Positions 14,632-19,816 of a stretch of 19,816 bases of DNA are shown here, piece after piece. The notes under the pieces were generated by a model. That model worked only from the letters and a program-made list of their open reading frames with translations, was not told the DNA's origin and did not search any database. This DNA is from an uncultured Kordia sp. (lineage in GTDB: Bacteria > Bacteroidota > Bacteroidia > Flavobacteriales > Flavobacteriaceae): contig CAJXHW010000004.1 in assembly GCA_913054565.1 (NCBI GenBank), positions 1-19,816 of the forward strand, read 5' to 3'. Position 1 is the first letter of the stretch; every line of letters starts with the position of its first letter. Position numbers and translations under genes: made by a program.

Positions 14632-16380
14632 ATGAAAGCAACTATTGAAACGAACCCATTAATTGATAGGTTACCACCACATTTAAAGCAATTTATAAAG
14701 CCACAAGATTATAGTGATTATTCACCTATTAACCAAGCTGTATGGCGTTTTGTAATGCGTAAAAATGTATCCTATCTGAGTTCTGTTGCACATGAATCAT
14801 ACACCAAAGGTTTAGAAATGACAGGGATAGATATCGATCATATTCCAAGTATGTATGGTATGAATCGTATATTAAAAGAAATTGGTTGGGCAGCTGTAGC
14901 TGTGGATGGTTTTATACCTCCCAATGCTTTTATGGAATTCCAAGCTTATAAGGTTTTGGTGATTGCCTCCGATATTCGTCAGTTAAAAAACATAGAGTAC
15001 ACTCCAGCACCAGACATTATTCACGAAGCGGCAGGTCATGCGCCAATTATTGCTAATCCGGATTATGCAGAATATTTAAGACGTTTTGGTGAAATAGGTG
15101 CCAAAGCCATATTATCTTCACATGATAATGACATGTATGAAGCAGTGAGGAATTTATCAATATTAAAAGAGGCCGCAAACTCATCTGTTAAAGAAATTAC
15201 TGTAGCTGAAGACTTGGTAAATGACTTGCAAAACAAAAAAGTACCATTATCAGAGATGGCACAGATACGAAACCTGCATTGGTGGACAGTTGAGTACGGT
15301 ATGATAGGTACAGTTGATAACCCAAAAATATATGGCGCAGGCTTATTATCTTCTATAGGTGAAAGCGAATGGTGTATGACTGATGCGGTAAAAAAACTAC
15401 CATACTCTGTTAAAACCGCCACAAAAGAGTTTGACATTACCAAGCCTCAACCTCAACTCTATGTTACTCCAGATTTTGCACATTTAATGGAAGTCTTAGA
15501 GGAATTTGCTGGCACAATGGCACTCAGAAAAGGAGGCTGGAGAGGTTTACAAAAACTAATAGATTCTAAAAAAATTGGAACAATTGAATTAAACACTGGT
15601 TTAGAAATCTCTGGGGTATTTACAGACATTATTAAAGATGAAGATAACAATGTGGTTTTCTTTAAAACTGAAGGTCCAACCGCATTAGCCAACAGAGAGC
15701 AGGAATTAATTGGGCACGGTACCGAAGCACACAGTCATGGGTTTAGCTCACCAATTGGGAGATTAAAAGGAATTAATTTAGCAATTGAGGATATGGGTCC
15801 TCGCGACTTGCAAGCCTATAATTTTTATGATGGCAAACGTATTTCATTTGAGTACGAAAGCGGTATTGTAGTTGAAGGCTTAAATATTACAGGGATTAGA
15901 AACATACATGGCAAACTCATTTTAATTCAGTTTGAAGATTGTACGGTTACTTATAACGATGAAATTTTATTTAAACCAGAATTCGGAACTTTTGACTTAG
16001 CTGTTGGATCATCAATAGTATCTGCCTACGCAGGAAGTGCCGATTTTAGATCTTTTGACAATTTATACCATGTTTCAGAAACAAAAACTGTGGTTTTAGA
16101 TAAGGATGAAAAAACACTTGAACTGGAAAATTTATATAAAAAGGTACGCGAGATGAGAGAAAACAATGATTTTACCGAAGAAAAAGGCTTGACTGTGTTT
16201 AATTCTATCTATAACAACAACACTTCTGACTGGTTGTTAACCTTAGAGTTATATGAACTTGCCGTAAAACAAGATACTACAAAACTCAAGACTATTCTAC
16301 TAAACAGATTAGAAAGCCTAAAAAAAGAGCATTTAGATATAACTCACTTAATTGATGGTGGAATGCGTTTATTAAACTAA
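14632..16380 (+). CDS. phhA: Aromatic amino acid hydroxylase (phenylalanine 4-monooxygenase), long form
   Basis: A 582-residue pterin-dependent hydroxylase, likely converting phenylalanine to tyrosine. The iron ligands are H131 and H136 in IIHEAAGHAP and E221 in WWTVEYG, and the hallmark GAGLLSSIGE follows at about 236-245. H136 and E221 are about 85 residues apart, against about 40 in short bacterial and animal enzymes, so a helical insert of about 45 residues lies between them (roughly 155-205). After the catalytic domain (to about 330) comes an extra region of about 250 residues without a recognised domain. Such long forms are known in some Bacteroidota and Bacillus. It is divergent from the paa regulator. 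Tyrosine specificity cannot be excluded. Confidence 0.88.
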   Translation: MKATIETNPLIDRLPPHLKQFIKPQDYSDYSPINQAVWRFVMRKNVSYLSSVAHESYTKGLEMTGIDIDHIPSMYGMNRILKEIGWAAVAVDGFIPPNAFMEFQAYKVLVIASDIRQLKNIEYTPAPDIIHEAAGHAPIIANPDYAEYLRRFGEIGAKAILSSHDNDMYEAVRNLSILKEAANSSVKEITVAEDLVNDLQNKKVPLSEMAQIRNLHWWTVEYGMIGTVDNPKIYGAGLLSSIGESEWCMTDAVKKLPYSVKTATKEFDITKPQPQLYVTPDFAHLMEVLEEFAGTMALRKGGWRGLQKLIDSKKIGTIELNTGLEISGVFTDIIKDEDNNVVFFKTEGPTALANREQELIGHGTEAHSHGFSSPIGRLKGINLAIEDMGPRDLQAYNFYDGKRISFEYESGIVVEGLNITGIRNIHGKLILIQFEDCTVTYNDEILFKPEFGTFDLAVGSSIVSAYAGSADFRSFDNLYHVSETKTVVLDKDEKTLELENLYKKVREMRENNDFTEEKGLTVFNSIYNNNTSDWLLTLELYELAVKQDTTKLKTILLNRLESLKKEHLDITHLIDGGMRLLN

Positions 16381-16442
16381 AAAAACGCCTGAAATTTTAC
16401 ACCTAAGACATTTAATTGTTTAAAGCTCGAAGAAAGAAAACC

Positions 16443-17390
16443 CTAAAACTCCATAAAAGGGAATGCTTTTAAAAGCACCTTCTTTTTATCGTCTAGATTC
16501 TTTAGAAATACTTGATGTTGTTCTGATTTTGGTTTAAACGGTTTATGCGCATAACCTTTTTGAATAGTGTCAACTTGTTTCATAACTGGTTTTGCATTAT
16601 CATGAAACCAAGCTACATAAAACTGCTCCCAAATATAATCAACAGCAGTTTGATTAGGATGCACCATATCACTCTTATAAAAACGATAATCTCGTAACTC
16701 ATCCATCATTATTTCATACGACGGAAAATAGCACACGCTGTGTGCATTTAGTATTTTATGAGTAGCACTAAGCAAATGCGCTTTACTCTGCTGGTTTTCT
16801 ACAAAACCATCTTTTAAATGACGCACCGGAGATACCGTGAAAATAATTTGAAGCTCAGGGTTTACATTCTTCACTAGTTGTTCAATACGCTTTAAGCTTT
16901 CAGAAATCTCTTCAACCGATAAAATGCGCTTTTTAAATTGTTTTTGAGGTATTTTATGACAATTAGCAACTGTTTGCTGCTTATCAATATGTTCATACAC
17001 CCAAGCAGTTCCTAAAGTAATTATTACGTGTGTTGATTGTCTAAGGTCATGAAGTGTTGTTTCAAGAACACTATTCAAGTTATTTAACAAGTCCTCTTTA
17101 TTTGAATGGCTCAAACTTGAATGCGCATCAAAACAATGCCATTGTTCATTATGAAACACCAAATCTTTTTCAACGTAAAAACGCTCTTCAACAACACGTT
17201 CAAAAAACGTAGCTATTGCTTTGGGGTGAAATAATATCCCAAACGGATTGACTTTATTTTGAAATTTATAATACTCAAACTTTTCTCCAATATTTTCAGA
17301 AAAACACGACCCAATCAACAACAGCTTTGATGTGTAGTCAATCAAATTGTCTTTTTGTTTCTGTATGGGTACTTGTGTTCTAAAGTCCAT
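16443..17390 (-). CDS. GSCFA-domain protein
   Basis: A 315-residue protein of the GSCFA family, typical of Bacteroidota. The defining motif is IGSCFSENIG (G27-S28-C29-F30-S31), and an SGNH-hydrolase-like block set follows: LGTAWVYE at about 126-133, ANCHK at about 142-146, TVSPVRH at about 185-191 and D241-x-x-H244 in SDMVHPNQTAVDYIWE. S28, D241 and H244 would be the expected catalytic residues, so it may be an esterase, but no substrate is known. There is no signal peptide. It lies downstream of alaS, but a terminator-like hairpin sits between them, and it converges with phhA across 62 bases in which I see no clear terminator. Confidence 0.9.
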   Translation of the reverse strand: MDFRTQVPIQKQKDNLIDYTSKLLLIGSCFSENIGEKFEYYKFQNKVNPFGILFHPKAIATFFERVVEERFYVEKDLVFHNEQWHCFDAHSSLSHSNKEDLLNNLNSVLETTLHDLRQSTHVIITLGTAWVYEHIDKQQTVANCHKIPQKQFKKRILSVEEISESLKRIEQLVKNVNPELQIIFTVSPVRHLKDGFVENQQSKAHLLSATHKILNAHSVCYFPSYEIMMDELRDYRFYKSDMVHPNQTAVDYIWEQFYVAWFHDNAKPVMKQVDTIQKGYAHKPFKPKSEQHQVFLKNLDDKKKVLLKAFPFMEF

Positions 17391-17394
17391 GTGT

Positions 17395-17423
17395 AAAAAA
17401 GAATCCCGCTAAAAAGCGGGATT
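17395..17423 (-). terminator. Intrinsic terminator downstream of alaS
   Basis: Nine-base arms (17402-17410 AATCCCGCT, 17415-17423 AGCGGGATT) with an AAAA loop, followed on the minus strand by six T (17400-17395), seven bases after the alaS stop. This is a convincing rho-independent terminator, although it lies only a few bases before the GSCFA start codon, so it may be partial. Confidence 0.8.
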
Positions 17424-17429
17424 AATTAT

Positions 17430-19816
17430 TTAGTTTAAATATGTTTTTACCGCCTCTAATGCTGCGTTTAGACCTGCTGGATTTTTACCTCCTGCAGTTG
17501 CAAAGAATGGCTGACCTCCACCACCACCTTGAATGTGCTTTCCTAATTCTCTTACTATTGTTCCAGCATGCAAATTTTTACTTGTCACTAAGTCTTTTGA
17601 TATGTAACATGTTAAGATTGCTTTCCCCTCACTCTCTGCCCCAAAGAACAAGAATAAGTTATCCAATTCACCACCTAACTCATGCGCTAAATCTTTTATT
17701 CCTTTAGCATCTAAATCTATTTTCTTAGCCAAGAAATTCACTCCGTTTACTTCAGTAATTTCATTTTTCAAGTCACCTTTTAAACTTCCTGCTTTCTCTT
17801 TTAGTAATTGCTCCAACTGTTTCTTTAACGTTGTATTTTCATCTTGCAAAGCTGTAATTGCTTTTACAGGATTCTTAGCATTTTTCAAAGTTTGCTTTAC
17901 AGCATCAAATTCTTTTTCAATCACTTCAAAATAACTCCCCACGGCTTTGTTAGTAATAGCTTCAATACGCCTAATACCTGCTGCTACAGCACCTTCAGAT
18001 TTTATTTTAAAATACCAAATATCATTTGTTTGAGCTACATGAGTTCCTCCACAAAGTTCCATAGACTGTCCGAAACGAATAGCCCTGACGCTATCGCCAT
18101 ATTTTTCACCAAACAAAGCTACAGCACCTTCATTAATAGCTTGCTGCATTGGTATATTTCTTTGCTCTTCCAATTTTAAATTTTCATGAATTCTGGCATT
18201 CACAAAATCTTCAATATCCTGTAATTGATCTGCATCAACTTTTGAGAAATGTGAAAAATCAAATCGCAAATGTTTTGGACTCACCAATGATCCTTTTTGC
18301 TCAACATGAGTACCTAAAATAGTTCTTAATGCTTGGTGTAACAAATGTGTTGCTGTATGATTACTTGCAGATAACATACGAGATTCTTTATCAACTACAG
18401 CCTTAAATCTTTCAGATGCATTTTGAGGTAAACTTTTTGTATAATGGATAATTAAATTATTCTCTTTTTTGGTGTTTAGCACGTAAATTATATCACCATT
18501 TGATGTTTCAATATGCCCAACATCACCAACCTGACCACCACCTTCTGGATAAAAAGGGGTCATATTAAACACCAATTGGTATTGCTCACCATCTTTTTGT
18601 GTGGTTACTTTTCTATAGCGGGTAAGTTTTACATCTACCTTTAAAATGTCATAACCTACAAACTCTTCTTCTTCATCGTCAATAAGAATTTGCCAATCAT
18701 CTGTTTCAATTGCAGTTGCTTGTCTTCCTCTATCTTGTTGCTCTTTTAAGGCCGCTTTATACTCCTCCTCATTATATGTATATCCTTTTTCTGAAAGAAT
18801 TAAAGCTGTTAAATCTTCAGGGAAACCATAAGTATCTTTTAATTCAAACACTTTTTTTCCAGACACCTCTTTTCCTTGTGTACTTTCTATGATAGTATCT
18901 AAAAGTAATAATCCTTGATCAAGAGTCTTTAAAAACGATTGTTCTTCTTCTTTTATAACATTGTGCGCTAAATTTTCTTGAGCAATAATCTCAGGAAAAG
19001 CACTACCCATTTGAGCACTTAAAGTTTCTACTAATTTATAAATAAATGGTTCTTTCTGATTTAAGAATGTAAATCCGTATCGAATTGCACGTCTTAGTAT
19101 TCTTCTAATTACATAGCCAGCACCAGTATTACTTGGCAATTGTCCGTCTGCAATTGCAAATGCTACTGCACGTACGTGATCTGCAATTACTCTAATAGCA
19201 ATATCAGTTTCTTCGCCTTTAACTGCATCGTTCTCATACTTTACTCCAGTTATTGTTTCTATTTCTCTAATTAAAGGTGTAAACACATCCGTATCGTAAT
19301 TGGACTTTACTCCTTGCAATGCCATACATAAACGTTCAAACCCCATTCCCGTATCTATATGTGTAGAAGGCAAGTTTTCTAATGTTCCATCAGCTTTTCT
19401 ATTGTATTGCATGAACACTAAATTCCACACCTCAACTACATGAGGATGATCTAGATTAACTAATGACGCACCTGAAACCTTCGCTTTTTCTTCTGCAGAA
19501 CGAATATCTATATGTATTTCAGAACATGGACCACATGGGCCCTGTGCGCCCATTTCCCAGAAATTATCCTTTTTATTACCTAATAAAATACGATCTTCTG
19601 CTATAAATTGTTTCCAAATATCATAGGCTTCAGTGTCTTTAGCTAAACCTTCACTCTCATCACCTTCAAAAATAGTGACATATAAAATGTCTTTATCTAT
19701 TTTATAAACCTCCGTTAATAATTCCCAAGCCCACGCAATGGCTTCTTTTTTAAAATAATCACCAAAACTCCAGTTTCCTAACATTTCAAACATGGTATGG
19801 TGATACGTATCCATAC
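17430..19816 (-). CDS. alaS: Alanyl-tRNA synthetase, 5' end cut by the window
   Basis: About 795 residues of AlaRS are present; the N-terminus continues past the right edge (the first visible residues MDTYHHTMFEMLGNWSFGDYF correspond to about residue 80 of the E. coli enzyme). Counting from the visible M, the class II catalytic domain includes GPCGPCSEIH at about 92-101 and the TGMGFERL motif at about 155-162. The editing domain has the zinc pair H486/H490 (NHTATH) and C588/H592 (CGGTH), with FYPEGGGQVGD at 421-431. The C-Ala domain ends with IQGGGGGQPFFATAGG. The protein charges tRNA-Ala and clears Ser and Gly mischarging. An intrinsic terminator follows the stop. No anomaly was seen in the visible part. 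Confidence 0.97.
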   Translation of the reverse strand, partial: MDTYHHTMFEMLGNWSFGDYFKKEAIAWAWELLTEVYKIDKDILYVTIFEGDESEGLAKDTEAYDIWKQFIAEDRILLGNKKDNFWEMGAQGPCGPCSEIHIDIRSAEEKAKVSGASLVNLDHPHVVEVWNLVFMQYNRKADGTLENLPSTHIDTGMGFERLCMALQGVKSNYDTDVFTPLIREIETITGVKYENDAVKGEETDIAIRVIADHVRAVAFAIADGQLPSNTGAGYVIRRILRRAIRYGFTFLNQKEPFIYKLVETLSAQMGSAFPEIIAQENLAHNVIKEEEQSFLKTLDQGLLLLDTIIESTQGKEVSGKKVFELKDTYGFPEDLTALILSEKGYTYNEEEYKAALKEQQDRGRQATAIETDDWQILIDDEEEEFVGYDILKVDVKLTRYRKVTTQKDGEQYQLVFNMTPFYPEGGGQVGDVGHIETSNGDIIYVLNTKKENNLIIHYTKSLPQNASERFKAVVDKESRMLSASNHTATHLLHQALRTILGTHVEQKGSLVSPKHLRFDFSHFSKVDADQLQDIEDFVNARIHENLKLEEQRNIPMQQAINEGAVALFGEKYGDSVRAIRFGQSMELCGGTHVAQTNDIWYFKIKSEGAVAAGIRRIEAITNKAVGSYFEVIEKEFDAVKQTLKNAKNPVKAITALQDENTTLKKQLEQLLKEKAGSLKGDLKNEITEVNGVNFLAKKIDLDAKGIKDLAHELGGELDNLFLFFGAESEGKAILTCYISKDLVTSKNLHAGTIVRELGKHIQGGGGGQPFFATAGGKNPAGLNAALEAVKTYLN

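Noticed and set aside
15063..15443. Minus-strand open frame of 126 codons inside phhA
   Set aside because: It lies opposite the conserved catalytic domain of phhA and has no recognisable motif.
16381..16442. Possible bidirectional terminator between phhA and the GSCFA gene
   Set aside because: Only short, imperfect self-complementary stretches were found, with no stem plus T-run that would support a terminator.
17844..18179. Plus-strand open frame of 111 codons inside alaS
   Set aside because: It is antisense to conserved AlaRS editing and linker regions and looks like a chance frame.

Overview
The window looks like a chromosomal segment from an AT-rich member of the Bacteroidota, most likely a flavobacterium. 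Supporting signs are the low GC content, start codons without clear Shine-Dalgarno sequences, TAnnTTTG-type -7 promoter elements, a GSCFA-domain protein next to alaS, and protein sequences with a flavobacterial flavour. The genus cannot be told from the sequence alone.

The core, about 2.6-14.5 kb on the minus strand, is a nearly complete phenylacetate (paa) degradation operon. Read in the direction of transcription it runs: TetR-family regulator, paaE, paaA, paaB, paaC, paaD, paaG, paaH, paaI, paaJ, paaZ, a PaaF-like enoyl-CoA hydratase and paaY. Three further genes follow codirectionally and tightly packed: a GNAT acetyltransferase, a helical-repeat protein and a secreted M28 peptidase. Together the paa products epoxidise the ring of phenylacetyl-CoA (PaaABCDE), isomerise the epoxide to an oxepin (PaaG), open and oxidise the ring (PaaZ), carry out beta-oxidation to acetyl-CoA and succinyl-CoA (PaaJ, PaaF-like, PaaH), and release CoA from dead-end intermediates (PaaI, PaaY). 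The phenylacetate-CoA ligase PaaK and any phenylacetate transporter are absent from the window.

Divergent from the regulator, on the plus strand, is a long (582 aa) aromatic amino acid hydroxylase (phenylalanine 4-monooxygenase type), so phenylalanine-to-tyrosine conversion sits beside phenylacetate catabolism. Two matching palindromes (AACTAAY-N4-GTTAGTT), one before paaE and one before the TetR gene, are probably operators of the regulator. On the right edge are a GSCFA-domain protein and the incomplete alaS gene, separated by a terminator-like hairpin. On the left edge, convergent with the operon tail, is an Lrp/AsnC-family regulator.

The least ordinary points are: a three-domain PaaZ with an extra C-terminal DinB-like domain; a PaaF-position hydratase lacking one of the two crotonase glutamates; an operon whose genes are tightly packed except at four junctions that each carry strong palindromes; and the candidate two-site operator system. 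No CRISPR array, insertion sequence, tRNA or rRNA was seen, and no gap between genes exceeds about 130 bases.
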